Positions 16,503-24,958 of a DNA stretch of 39,154 nt are shown here, piece by piece; positions within the stretch are counted from its first letter, which is position 1, and the number at the start of each line of letters is the position of its first letter. Origin of the DNA: an uncultured Granulosicoccaceae bacterium (lineage in GTDB: Bacteria; Pseudomonadota; Gammaproteobacteria; Granulosicoccales; Granulosicoccaceae); NCBI GenBank assembly GCA_937981955.1, contig CALJNA010000175.1:1-39154 (forward strand). The letters run 5' to 3'. A model generated the notes under the pieces. That model made no database searches, was not told where the DNA came from, and saw nothing but the letters and a program-made list of their open reading frames with translations. A program made the translations under genes and the position numbers.

Positions 16503-18473
16503 CTATTCCCAAATAGGTGCTGGCAAAGGTACTTGTAGCACATAGAAGAACAATGCATATAACCCAGTGACGACTAATACTGCCTGAGATGTGGCAATAA
16601 GCACGAATTTTTTTGTTATCGCACTGTCGCGCAGTGATATAGACATCATGAAATAAAAGATCAGGCTTGAAATCAGAAACCCCAGAATGGGTATAAGGAC
16701 AAGATAAAGCGACAGCATCCCTAGGCCCAACAGTATGCGGTTGCATTCCAATGTCGATTCGAAAAACTTAATTTTTTCTGGCTTTACGAACCCTTTTATC
16801 AAGGTTACTGTTCCCAGCACACCCAGTGCACCGGCAACAAAATAAACAAATACACCACCGTAGAGACTTAATTCCTGAGTAAATACTAATGCAATGCCAG
16901 CGATCGTAATCGATGCGATGCCCATGATGCGATCACTATTTAAACCAGATTCGCTGGTGCTGTTCACAGTGTCAGTCTTTGCAGGTGCTCTCCAGGCCAT
17001 GAAAACTGGCCATAGTGCTGATATAAGGCAAAGCGCAATTAGAAACAAGCTGATTGGGCGCAATGTCATATAGCTGAGCACACTGCCTGATGCTCCGCCT
17101 ATCATCATTGATTGCACCAGACCATTTTCAATATAGGGGCCAAGAATAATCCCGAGGACCAGTGGAGCCGGTTCGAATTTGAGGCGGTTTAAAATCAGAC
17201 CGATAATGCCAAAAATCAACATAACCCAGACGTCCAACAGATTATTGCGTATTGCATACGAGCCAAGAACTGTCATAACCAGTATTAACGGTGCGAGCAA
17301 TCGTGATGGTACATTGATAATGCGAGCGTAGATGAATGAGCCTGCTGTGCCGAGAATCAGAACGGCAATGGATGCAATCATTAGCCCAATAATAAATGCA
17401 TAAGTGACGTCAGCATAAACTGCAAAGAGATCGTTACCCGGCTGCATACCATGCAGCATGAGTGCGCCGAGAATAACTGCAGCTGGGGGTGAGCCGGGAA
17501 TCCCTAGTGTGAGTAGTGGAATTAGAGAGCCGGGTGCCATGGCGCTATTTGCAGCTTCGGATGCCGCTACCCCACGAATCGTTCCTTTACCGAATTCTTC
17601 TTTGTTTTTTTCCCACCGAGTAGCTTCGCTATACGACACCATACTGGCGATATTGCCGCCAGCCCCTGGTGCAATACCCACTACTAATCCAATGATGGAT
17701 GATCGCAACATCAACACTGGGCGCTTCAGCAAATCTATGCCGGTTTCGACAATAACTCGTAGCGATGGTTGGACTTGTTCACCAGCGTAAGTATCGCGGC
17801 GCTTGCCAATAACGTTCGATAAAATTTCAGGCAAGCAGAAAAAGCCTATAAGGGCTCCAGCCAGACCAATTCCTCCTTGCATTTCCGGAAAACCAAATGT
17901 CAGTCGCACTTCCCCGGACAGGCTTGCCATGCCCACAGAAGACAACAACAAACCAATGCCTGCCGTGATAAAACCTTTCAGCAAATTGCCGCTTGAGAGC
18001 ACAGAGATAATGGTTAAGCCAAAGATTCCAAGCCAGAAATATTCAGCCGGACCAAACTTCAACGACATCTCGGCAAGTGGTTCAGCGGCACCTGCTAACA
18101 CGATATTACCTATGATGCTGCCGACGCACGAAGCAAAAGCTGCAGCGACCAATGCGTGCTGCGCCATACCTTTTTGGGATAACGGGTAACCATCGAAGGT
18201 TGTGGCAATAGCAGCCGGTGTGCCTGGGGTATTAATTAAAATGGCGGGTATGGCATCGCCATACATGGCGCCAACATAAATGCCTGCCAGCATTAGCAGG
18301 CCAGTCGAGGGTTCCATGGTAAAAGTAAACGGAACCAATAAGGCTAAGCCCATAGTGGCAGTGAGCCCGGGTATTGCACCAAAAACGATACCCAGTGCGG
18401 TACCGAAAAATAGAAACAGTATGTTGGTTGGCGCGGCCAGATGGGCCGCGCCAGAGATTAAACCATCAAACAT
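16503..18473 (-). CDS. Tripartite tricarboxylate transporter, fused TctA-TctB permease
   Basis: 656 residues. Residues 1 to about 490 form a TctA large permease with the signature loops 'GAIPGLTATMGLALLVPFTF', 'YGDAIPAILINTPGTPAAIAT' and 'LGIPGSPPAAVILGALMLHGMQPG'. A hydrophilic linker ('RAPAKTDTVNSTSESGLNS', about 492-510) joins it to a TctB-like small permease with four membrane segments (about 511-652). TctA alone is usually about 500 residues, so this is a genuine fusion seen in some TTT systems. AAGG precedes the ATG. Works with the TctC protein encoded 21 nt upstream to import an organic acid, driven by an ion gradient. Confidence 0.94.
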   Translation of the reverse strand: MFDGLISGAAHLAAPTNILFLFFGTALGIVFGAIPGLTATMGLALLVPFTFTMEPSTGLLMLAGIYVGAMYGDAIPAILINTPGTPAAIATTFDGYPLSQKGMAQHALVAAAFASCVGSIIGNIVLAGAAEPLAEMSLKFGPAEYFWLGIFGLTIISVLSSGNLLKGFITAGIGLLLSSVGMASLSGEVRLTFGFPEMQGGIGLAGALIGFFCLPEILSNVIGKRRDTYAGEQVQPSLRVIVETGIDLLKRPVLMLRSSIIGLVVGIAPGAGGNIASMVSYSEATRWEKNKEEFGKGTIRGVAASEAANSAMAPGSLIPLLTLGIPGSPPAAVILGALMLHGMQPGNDLFAVYADVTYAFIIGLMIASIAVLILGTAGSFIYARIINVPSRLLAPLILVMTVLGSYAIRNNLLDVWVMLIFGIIGLILNRLKFEPAPLVLGIILGPYIENGLVQSMMIGGASGSVLSYMTLRPISLFLIALCLISALWPVFMAWRAPAKTDTVNSTSESGLNSDRIMGIASITIAGIALVFTQELSLYGGVFVYFVAGALGVLGTVTLIKGFVKPEKIKFFESTLECNRILLGLGMLSLYLVLIPILGFLISSLIFYFMMSISLRDSAITKKFVLIATSQAVLVVTGLYALFFYVLQVPLPAPIWE

Positions 18474-18494
18474 ACTGAACGTACCTTGAGTGCG

Positions 18495-19433
18495 TTATTT
18501 GAACTCGTCAACAATCGGTGCCCAGACTTCTTTGCGCGCGTTGATTAGCGCTTTGGCCTCAGCGCCACTCATGGCAATAGGTAGAATGCCGTCCTTCAAC
18601 TTCCGAGCCCGAACTTCAGGGTCGTTGGCTATTTTTGTGAACGATTGTTCGAGTCGGGCGACCACCTCGGGTGGTGTTCCGGCAGGAACGCCTACACCGT
18701 GATAGACCGATGAGTAAAGATCGTAACCCAGAGATTTGAAGGTGGCTAAATCGGGGTTGGTTTCTACTGGTTCCTCGGTTGCGACCGCAAGGTTGCGTAC
18801 CTTGTCGCCATAAGGAAGCCACTCACTTACGCCAAACCAGCTGGCCATAGTATGCCCGCCTAACAGAGCCGTTTGCTTTGGCTTACCGCCTTTGTGTGGA
18901 ACATAGGTGAATTTAACGCCGGCCATTTTTTCAAACTGCAAATGTGCGATATGTGTGGCGTCCCATGTCCCGGAGCCACCAATGGTTACAGCGCCAGGAT
19001 TCTCCTTCGCATAAGCGATCATTTCTTCCAGGGTTTTAAATGGAGAATCTGCCATGACGGTTATGCCGAAAGGTATTTGCTGAAATAGTATGACCGGTTC
19101 AATCTGCTCAGTTTTATACCCCGCATTGTCACGTGCCAGTGGTTGCAGAATGATGTGAGGAATATTGATACCGGACATAAAGTAGCCGTCAGGCTTTTTC
19201 TTTACCAATTCGGCCCAACCTAAGGAACCGCCACCGCCTGGCTTGTATTGAATTGGAATCTTGACGCCGAGATCGGCTTCCAACTCGGGTTGCTGTTGTC
19301 TAGCGCGAATGTCGGAACCGCCGCCCGGATTAAACGTTATTTGATACACCACATTTTTTTCTGGATATCCATCGGCCAACGCCAATGTCGGGAGTAGTAG
19401 CAATCCCATAAGGCCTTTCATTATTGAGCGCAT
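18495..19433 (-). CDS. TTT transporter periplasmic binding protein (TctC/Bug family)
   Basis: 312 residues. Signal peptide 1-20 ('PTLALA-DGYPEK'). Bug-type features: 'FNPGGGSDIRARQ' for the ligand pocket, 'PIQYKPGGGGSLGWAELVKKKPDGYFMSGIN', 'AGVKFTYVPHKGGKPKQTALLGGH' and 'GVGVPAGTPPEVVARLEQSF'. Strong GGAGG ribosome binding site upstream of ATG 19433, consistent with the high level needed for a binding protein. Bug proteins bind carboxylated or other small solutes through water and backbone contacts, so the ligand is not predictable. Genes on both sides suggest a hydroxy- or oxo-acid. Confidence 0.95.
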   Translation of the reverse strand: MRSIMKGLMGLLLLPTLALADGYPEKNVVYQITFNPGGGSDIRARQQQPELEADLGVKIPIQYKPGGGGSLGWAELVKKKPDGYFMSGINIPHIILQPLARDNAGYKTEQIEPVILFQQIPFGITVMADSPFKTLEEMIAYAKENPGAVTIGGSGTWDATHIAHLQFEKMAGVKFTYVPHKGGKPKQTALLGGHTMASWFGVSEWLPYGDKVRNLAVATEEPVETNPDLATFKSLGYDLYSSVYHGVGVPAGTPPEVVARLEQSFTKIANDPEVRARKLKDGILPIAMSGAEAKALINARKEVWAPIVDEFK

Positions 19434-19534
19434 TCTTATCCTCCGGTCTTGAGTGAAATGGTTAATCAGGCTAATTAAATCCTGATCTGGTTTGAATCAT
19501 TGATCATCGAATTTATTGTTGTCTGTCAGGTAAG

Positions 19535-21250
19535 CTATTCAATGGACGCTTTGTCGCGTTTATCAGATGTAGCTGCCACTATCGGGCTGATTACGCCTTT
19601 GCATTTAACATTCAAGCACGCAGTCTTGCCACTGGCAATCGCACGTTCGAGTGCAGGTTTAAGTTCATCACGTGATTCCACTAACTCGCCGTGGCCACCC
19701 ATCCCTTCAAACATGGTGTGAAACGGAATATCGCGAAAATCGGTTGCGAAGTGTCGGCCGTTATTGAACAGTCGTTCCTGTTGTTGTGAAATACAATCAA
19801 GTCCACCGTTGTTATCAATTACAACAACAATCGGCAGATTTTCCTGAAACGCAGCTTCTATAGACAGGCCGCCTGACAAAAAAGCTCCATCGCCGGATAT
19901 CAACACAACGGTTTTCTCAGGATGAATTGCTTTGGCCGAAACCGCCAGCGATACGCCAACGCCCAGTAGGCTGTAACTGCCGGGATGAGATATGCCGGCA
20001 AATTGTTGTCCTTGCGCAGCGGCGATACTAACGCCAATCTCTGACCAGAAATGCGTGTTGCCTCCGTCAAATACCAGCCAGTCATCACGTTTCATTGCCA
20101 TTTGTACATCGACTGAAAGTTGCAGCGGATGCATTTTTCCACCTTTGGCATCCTCGTCTTTCAGATGGTTGACCCATTCGTTAATCCACGTGGTACGTCG
20201 ACTAACTTGTAATTCGAACCACGATGACCATGTTTTACTTAACGACGACAGTGCATCGAAGAATGCGCCTGGGTCGCAGAGCAGAAGCTCGTCAGCAGCC
20301 CGGTTGAATTCGATTTCCTCATGGCTACCATTCACACAGATCAGCGTTTGTTCTTTTGGGAAAAAAGGCGGGTTACCAAAATTCATTTGATTATCCAGTC
20401 GGCCGCCGACCATCACAACCACATCGGCTTCCTGTATCGCAGGCTTTGAAGGATGGTATTGATGGAAATCAGCCAAGCCCAAATAGCTTTGCGATTGTTG
20501 ATGAAGCAACTTCTGGTGATAGGGAACATTGAACATGGGTATACGCAAGCGTGCACAAGCCTCACTAAGCTTTTGTTCGGCACGCGACCACCAGACTCCG
20601 TGACCACCGATAACCACCGGTCGTTCGGCTTTTTCAATCAAACTCAGTATCCGCTTTAGCTTTTCCGGTTCGGGCCAGGCACGTGCAGGTGCCAAATTGT
20701 TGCGATTGTAGGGTCGTTCGTCTCTGCCGGCATCTTCATCAAACGAAGAAAACATGATGTCGACGGGAAGACTAATATGCACAGGACCAGGATATCCCGA
20801 CGTAGCGGCAATCCAAGCTCGATCAACAAACTCGCTAATTCGTTCGCCATCGGTTATCTGTGCAGAATACTTAACCAGTGGTGCAGCGATGGCCACATCG
20901 TCGATTTCTTTGAATCCACCTGCGCCTTGTCGTTTCAGTGTTGATGATCCGGTGATGAAAATAACCGGCGATCGTTCTCCTGCAGCCTCGAGCATTGCAG
21001 GTACAGCGTTGGCAAACCCTTCCGGACCAACAAGGCAAACGGTTGGCTGACGTGTAATTCTTGCGTGACCATCGGCAAGATGTCCGGCTACTTGCTCGTG
21101 TGGGCAATTGATGACCGAGGTTTGTGTTTCCATAAAACCTTCGAGGGCCGGATTGCAGAAACCACCGGCAAGTGTGAACACGTGTTCAACACCTTTTTCT
21201 TTTAATGCTCTGGCTAGCAGTGCCCCGCCTCTGATTTTTTGACAACTCAT
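19535..21250 (-). CDS. Thiamine pyrophosphate-dependent enzyme, acetolactate synthase-like
   Basis: 571 residues with the three-domain TPP layout. The N-terminal Pyr domain carries the activating glutamate E52 in 'CPHEQVAGHLADGHAR'; the middle domain includes 'RPVVIGGHGVWWSRAEQKL'; the C-terminal PP domain has the metal/TPP motif G453-D-G ending N480-N481. Family members include acetolactate synthase, oxalyl-CoA decarboxylase, 2-hydroxyacyl-CoA lyase, benzoylformate decarboxylase and sulfoacetaldehyde acetyltransferase; I cannot pick one. Being first in an operon with a TTT importer, SDR and PhyH oxygenase, it more likely acts in catabolism than in branched-chain amino-acid synthesis. No ribosome binding site is evident before ATG 21250. 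Confidence 0.92.
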   Translation of the reverse strand: MSCQKIRGGALLARALKEKGVEHVFTLAGGFCNPALEGFMETQTSVINCPHEQVAGHLADGHARITRQPTVCLVGPEGFANAVPAMLEAAGERSPVIFITGSSTLKRQGAGGFKEIDDVAIAAPLVKYSAQITDGERISEFVDRAWIAATSGYPGPVHISLPVDIMFSSFDEDAGRDERPYNRNNLAPARAWPEPEKLKRILSLIEKAERPVVIGGHGVWWSRAEQKLSEACARLRIPMFNVPYHQKLLHQQSQSYLGLADFHQYHPSKPAIQEADVVVMVGGRLDNQMNFGNPPFFPKEQTLICVNGSHEEIEFNRAADELLLCDPGAFFDALSSLSKTWSSWFELQVSRRTTWINEWVNHLKDEDAKGGKMHPLQLSVDVQMAMKRDDWLVFDGGNTHFWSEIGVSIAAAQGQQFAGISHPGSYSLLGVGVSLAVSAKAIHPEKTVVLISGDGAFLSGGLSIEAAFQENLPIVVVIDNNGGLDCISQQQERLFNNGRHFATDFRDIPFHTMFEGMGGHGELVESRDELKPALERAIASGKTACLNVKCKGVISPIVAATSDKRDKASIE

Positions 21251-21287
21251 AAATGTATGGATAACAGTACCAATCGGTAAACCCGGA

Positions 21288-21305
21288 CTGTTTCAAGCGA
21301 AACAG
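21288..21305. promoter_or_regulatory. Palindrome upstream of the TPP enzyme gene
   Basis: Perfect 7-bp inverted repeat CTGTTTC / GAAACAG with loop AAGC, 37 bp ahead of the TPP enzyme start in the space shared with the divergent LysR gene. It could be an operator or a small hairpin in the 5' leader. Confidence 0.45.
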
Positions 21306-21393
21306 GGATTTCGGTTTGCATTCGTCAAACCTCATAATTCTCGACCGTATCACGCCCGCTGCATGGGAACGAGACAGAAAAGTTGATATTAGA

Positions 21394-21410
21394 TATAACA
21401 AAATGTTATA
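21394..21410. promoter_or_regulatory. LysR-type operator, 17-bp perfect palindrome
   Basis: TATAACA-AAA-TGTTATA, perfectly symmetric, with T and A spaced as T-N11-A. It lies between the divergent TPP enzyme operon and the LysR gene at 21514. A further TGTTAT half site occurs at 21434-21439. The position and form fit the recognition site of the adjacent LysR protein. Confidence 0.65.
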
Positions 21411-21513
21411 CAGAGCCAGTTGCTTGAACATCTTGTTATGGTTAAAGGTGTGTCGATAATTTAAATGCTGAGCGTTGGACTGATCTGTATTCGGTGAGCG
21501 TGTTTGGACTGAG

Positions 21514-22455
21514 ATGAAACTTGCGCAGATACGTTATTTCGTAGCAATTGTCGAAGCAGGAAGCTTTGTGGCTGCTGCACGCCAGCTCGATATTGCCCAA
21601 CCTGCACTAAGTCGACAGATTGGTCTTCTGGAAACTGAACTGGAAAATAAACTCCTGCGACGCGATAGAAGAGGTGCAACCCCAACCTCTCAGGGGAAAC
21701 GGTTTTATGCGCATGCCCGTTCCATTCTGGATCAGCTTGAACTTGCTGTTAGTGATGTCAAGCTCAGTAAAGGAGGTGTCAGTGGCGAAGTGCGTGTTGC
21801 TTTGACAGTTGGATCTGCAGCGCTGATCGGCCCCAAGCTGGTAGAACGAATGGGTAGGAATCATCCCGGGGTGGTTGTATCGATTGTTGATGGTTTGGGA
21901 TATCAAACTGGGGATGTTATTGAAAGTGGGCAGGTTAGTTTTGGCTTGGTCGCACATGCAGAAGCGCTTAGCAGTGCAAAAGTAAAACCAGTATTAAAAG
22001 AGTTTTTGTTTCTGGTTTCAAAGCGTACTGGCAAAAAAAAGGACACCCGGAATATTGCTTTGGAGGATGTCGTGCCTATCGATCTGGTTATGCCGGACAG
22101 ACTAGTGCATCTGCGACAAATGGTTGAAGAGGCTGCCAGCCGCAGCGGTCATGCACTTAATGTGCGATACGAACAACAATCACTGTTAACCATATTAAGT
22201 TTGGTTAGCGCAGGCTTGGGTTCAGTTGTAATCGGCTGGCCGGCAATACAGGCACTCTGGGAGCAAGGAAATGTCAATGCGCGGCGTATCGTAGAGCCGG
22301 AGCTTTCAAGAATAATTTCCCTTGCCATTCCATCGAATCGGCCTTTGTCTACAGCGGCGAAGGCGACTTATGATACGTTGCTGGAATTATTGCAAGAGGA
22401 AGTAGCCGCCGGCAATTGGCGAGGGGAGCTGATTTCAGACAGTGCTATATCCTGA
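21514..22455 (+). CDS. LysR-family transcriptional regulator
   Basis: 313 residues. N-terminal HTH within residues 1-60 ('AGSFVAAARQLDIAQPALSRQIGLLETEL'), linker helix, then an effector domain about 90-295. The 'RRDRRGATPTSQGKRFYAHARSILDQLE' stretch is typical of the NAC/CatM-like side of the family. Divergent from the TPP enzyme/TTT operon, with a 17-bp T-N11-A palindrome in the 263-bp intergenic region, so it most likely regulates that operon and itself. The gene converges with the mocA-like gene, stop codons 43 bp apart. Confidence 0.94.
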   Translation: MKLAQIRYFVAIVEAGSFVAAARQLDIAQPALSRQIGLLETELENKLLRRDRRGATPTSQGKRFYAHARSILDQLELAVSDVKLSKGGVSGEVRVALTVGSAALIGPKLVERMGRNHPGVVVSIVDGLGYQTGDVIESGQVSFGLVAHAEALSSAKVKPVLKEFLFLVSKRTGKKKDTRNIALEDVVPIDLVMPDRLVHLRQMVEEAASRSGHALNVRYEQQSLLTILSLVSAGLGSVVIGWPAIQALWEQGNVNARRIVEPELSRIISLAIPSNRPLSTAAKATYDTLLELLQEEVAAGNWRGELISDSAIS

Positions 22456-22498
22456 AAGACGCATCAATATATTCAGTTTGTACGAGGGTAGCTTTACT

Positions 22499-23104
22499 TT
22501 ACAGATCTGATTGCGCATCAATATCGAATCGAATGGCCTCGGTTGTGAATGGCACAGGCAACACACGCCGCTGGTTCTTGGTTAGCAAATCTTTTGCACC
22601 TCTATCGCCGGTCAATTTGCCCAGTTCATCGAAGAGTTCTGAGCTTAGCAGTACCGGGTTGCCGCGTTCATCAGCAAACGTGGGCACATAGGCCAGGAAG
22701 TCGGGATTCTCTTGCCAGGTTGCAATTAGTGCATCAATAATCTCTGGCGACACGTTTGGCATATCACCCAGGCACACTAGAACCGCACCCGTCGATTGAT
22801 CGACTTGATGCATTCCGAAGGCTATTGAACTGCCCATGCCATCGTTAAATGCGTGATTGTGAACAACTCGCACTCGGCGAGTGGTAAAAGCTGGCTCGCA
22901 ATGCGTGATCAGGGCAGTCTGGACAAGCTCGTGCTGGTAGCCAGTCACGATCAAGATATTATCGGACTGGCTTTCTATCAGTGAATTCAGGGCATGAACG
23001 CAAAGTGGCAAGCCTTTCCAGTTTTGCAGCAATTTGTTTCCACTACCGAACCTGCGCGATGAGCCAGCAACCAGAAGTACAGATGTCAGCATGTTTTTTT
23101 TCAT
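22499..23104 (-). CDS. MocA-like NTP transferase (molybdenum cofactor cytidylyltransferase family)
   Basis: 201 residues, single GT-A-type nucleotidyltransferase domain. The N-terminal nucleotide loop reads 'LVAGSSRRFGSGNKLL', close to the LAAGxSxRMG..K consensus; 'GMGSSIAFGM' and 'VCLGDMPNVSPEIIDALI' supply the base- and metal-binding blocks, and 'GNPVLLSSELFDELGKLTGDRGAKDLL' is characteristic of MocA. Known: MocA adds CMP to molybdopterin for xanthine-dehydrogenase-type enzymes. No such enzyme is encoded in the window, so its client lies elsewhere. ATG 23104 is followed by an A-rich run and a second ATG four codons on; either could be used. It lies downstream of the ABC binding-protein gene on the same strand, separated by a hairpin. 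Confidence 0.88.
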   Translation of the reverse strand: MKKNMLTSVLLVAGSSRRFGSGNKLLQNWKGLPLCVHALNSLIESQSDNILIVTGYQHELVQTALITHCEPAFTTRRVRVVHNHAFNDGMGSSIAFGMHQVDQSTGAVLVCLGDMPNVSPEIIDALIATWQENPDFLAYVPTFADERGNPVLLSSELFDELGKLTGDRGAKDLLTKNQRRVLPVPFTTEAIRFDIDAQSDL

Positions 23105-23203
23105 TCAACTGACAAGCGTCCTGGTGTGATTGACCTGAAATACTTGATACCGATTCGGTGTCTGAGGATGGCGGCAAATGAATAAGAATGAAAAGATAAT
23201 ATT

Positions 23204-23230
23204 CAGGCGCTTTCGATCTGAAAGCGCCTG
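23204..23230 (-). terminator. Hairpin after the ABC binding-protein gene
   Basis: Perfect 11-bp stem CAGGCGCTTTC / GAAAGCGCCTG with a 5-nt loop, 25 nt beyond the binding-protein stop. On the minus strand the tail is AATATTATCTTTTC, only partly U-rich, so it may end most transcription or simply stabilise the 3' end while allowing some read-through into the mocA-like gene. Confidence 0.7.
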
Positions 23231-23255
23231 CATACGATTAAGCGGAAACGGCTTT

Positions 23256-24026
23256 TTACAAACCCCATTTAGCTGCTGTTGCATCGAAAAACCCACGTGC
23301 CTGTTTGATCTTAATCCAGTTGTTTACGTAGTTTATCCATACCTGATCGCTCTGCGGTAGCAGCATTGCAATCGGTGTTGGTGCGCGCGCTGCCTCAACT
23401 TCGATGGCAACCAGTTTGTCGAATTTGGTGGTTAAGGTAGCGCCTTCGATGTTAGATGTTACAAATACATCGGAACGACCTGACAGCACTTCCTGATGTT
23501 GCAGTGCTGGTGCTTCGATTGCCTTGATTTCGGCATTGGGGAACCACTCTTTAACTTGCTTTTCGAACGTAGTGCCAAGAGTTGCTGCAACTTTAACATC
23601 GGCCTTGTTAATCGAATCCCAACCGCTAAAACGGTCAGCCTTATCGGCGGTGGTGTAAGGCTGGATTTGTACCGCAATGTAGCTGTCCGAGTAACCAGCT
23701 GCTTTCATTCGGGCAGGGCTGATAGAGGCAGAACCTGTCATGTGGTAGTTACCACCTACAACGCCATTCACCAGCGTCTTCCAGTCTGTGGCAACAAACT
23801 CAAGTTCGACACCAAGATCTTTGGCGAGTTCCGTCATTACATCAATGTCGTAACCCTTGTAGCTGTTGGTTGCCGGATCTTTTACTGACATCGGGTTCCA
23901 GTCGCCGGTTGTGCCGACTTTAAGGACACCATTGTCAAGTATGTCTTTCAGCGCAGATTGCGCGAATGCGGAAGAGGCAGCCAGGCTGAGTACGGCTACT
24001 GCGACCAGAGACTTCATTAGTTTCAT
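23256..24026 (-). CDS. ABC transporter periplasmic binding protein, amino-acid (SBP_bac_3) type
   Basis: 256 residues from ATG 24026; the open frame extends to 24095, but the upstream part is not signal-like, whereas 'MKLMKSLVAVAVLSLAASSAFA-QS' is a clear signal peptide. SBP_bac_3 fold: 'DNGVLKVGTTGDWNPMSVKD', 'YKGYDIDVMTELAKDLGVELEFV', 'INKADVKVAATLGTTFEKQV'. The pattern 'WKTLVNGVVGGNYHMTGSASISPARMKAAGYSDSY' resembles the cyclohexadienyl-dehydratase-like branch of the family, so a ligand other than a standard amino acid is possible. It is divergent from the ATPase and permease genes at 24164-25687 and no doubt serves them. Confidence 0.93.
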   Translation of the reverse strand: MKLMKSLVAVAVLSLAASSAFAQSALKDILDNGVLKVGTTGDWNPMSVKDPATNSYKGYDIDVMTELAKDLGVELEFVATDWKTLVNGVVGGNYHMTGSASISPARMKAAGYSDSYIAVQIQPYTTADKADRFSGWDSINKADVKVAATLGTTFEKQVKEWFPNAEIKAIEAPALQHQEVLSGRSDVFVTSNIEGATLTTKFDKLVAIEVEAARAPTPIAMLLPQSDQVWINYVNNWIKIKQARGFFDATAAKWGL

Positions 24027-24124
24027 TATATTTTTCCGAGGATAGATCAAAACCTTATCGTTGCACGGTCGCTGGAAGTTTGCAACCGACACCATATTCT
24101 GAACATCAAAACCACCATTTCTGC

Positions 24125-24142
24125 TAACTTACACACAAGTTA
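24125..24142. promoter_or_regulatory. Palindrome in the divergent ABC transporter promoter region
   Basis: TAACTT-ACACAC-AAGTTA, 6-bp perfect arms, in the 137-bp space between the binding-protein and ATPase genes and 21 bp ahead of the ATPase start. Symmetric and centrally placed, so a plausible operator, but the regulator is unknown. Confidence 0.4.
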
Positions 24143-24163
24143 ATTCCTCGAATAGGCGCTTCA

Positions 24164-24925
24164 GTGTCCCAGATTCAGCCGACGCATGATTCCGCTGTTG
24201 TCACCATGCAGGGAGTTTCGAAGTTTTTCGGTACCTTTCAGGCGCTTAAAACAGTTTCTATCGATATCAGTGTTGGTGAGCGTGTGGTTGTGTGTGGTCC
24301 TTCAGGGTCAGGAAAATCCACACTGATTCGGTGCATCAATCAGCTGGAGAAGCACGACGACGGCATTATTACGATTAATGGCGTAACGCTCGACGGAAGC
24401 AAGAAAAGTCTTCAGTCAATTCATGATCATGTTGGCATGGTGTTTCAGCAATTCAACTTGTTCCCGCATTTAAGTGTGCTTGATAATCTGACCCTGGGTC
24501 CGATTCGCTCACGTAACATGAGTAGAGCGAATGCCAACGAGCTGGCAATGCAATATCTGGAACGCGTTCGAATTCCGGAGCAGGCACAGAAATTTCCCAC
24601 TCAACTTTCCGGTGGACAACAACAACGCGTAGCCATTGCGCGTTCGTTGTGCATGGAACCCGATATTATGCTTTTCGATGAACCCACTTCAGCATTGGAC
24701 CCGGAAATGATCAATGAAGTACTGGACGTGATGGTAGAACTTGCAGAGAGTGGAATGACCATGGTTTGCGTGACACATGAAATGGGTTTTGCGCGCAAGG
24801 TTGCCGACACTATGGTGTTTATGGATCACGGCGAAATCGTTGAAAAGACCGACAAAGAAACTTTTTTCGTAAGCCCGGAAAGTGAGCGTTGTCAGGAATT
24901 TCTCGAACAGATTCTTCCGCATTGA
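24164..24925 (+). CDS. ABC transporter ATP-binding protein, polar amino-acid type
   Basis: 253 residues from GTG 24164. Walker A 'GPSGSGKST', Q-loop '[10 protein letters not shown]', signature 'LSGGQQQR', Walker B '[12 protein letters not shown]', and switch His in 'VTHEMGF' are all present. The sequence is of the GlnQ/HisP kind ('[19 protein letters not shown]'). It energises the permease encoded 33 nt downstream. An internal ATG (residue 15) could serve as an alternative start because the ribosome binding site of the GTG is weak. Confidence 0.96.
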   Translation: MSQIQPTHDSAVVTMQGVSKFFGTFQALKTVSIDISVGERVVVCGPSGSGKSTLIRCINQLEKHDDGIITINGVTLDGSKKSLQSIHDHVGMVFQQFNLFPHLSVLDNLTLGPIRSRNMSRANANELAMQYLERVRIPEQAQKFPTQLSGGQQQRVAIARSLCMEPDIMLFDEPTSALDPEMINEVLDVMVELAESGMTMVCVTHEMGFARKVADTMVFMDHGEIVEKTDKETFFVSPESERCQEFLEQILPH

Positions 24926-24958
24926 TATTGGCTGGTACAACGTCGTGAGTTTCTCAAA

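Noticed and set aside
24027..24095. Upstream extension of the ABC binding-protein frame
   Set aside because: The added 23 residues would precede and spoil a clean signal peptide that begins at 24026.
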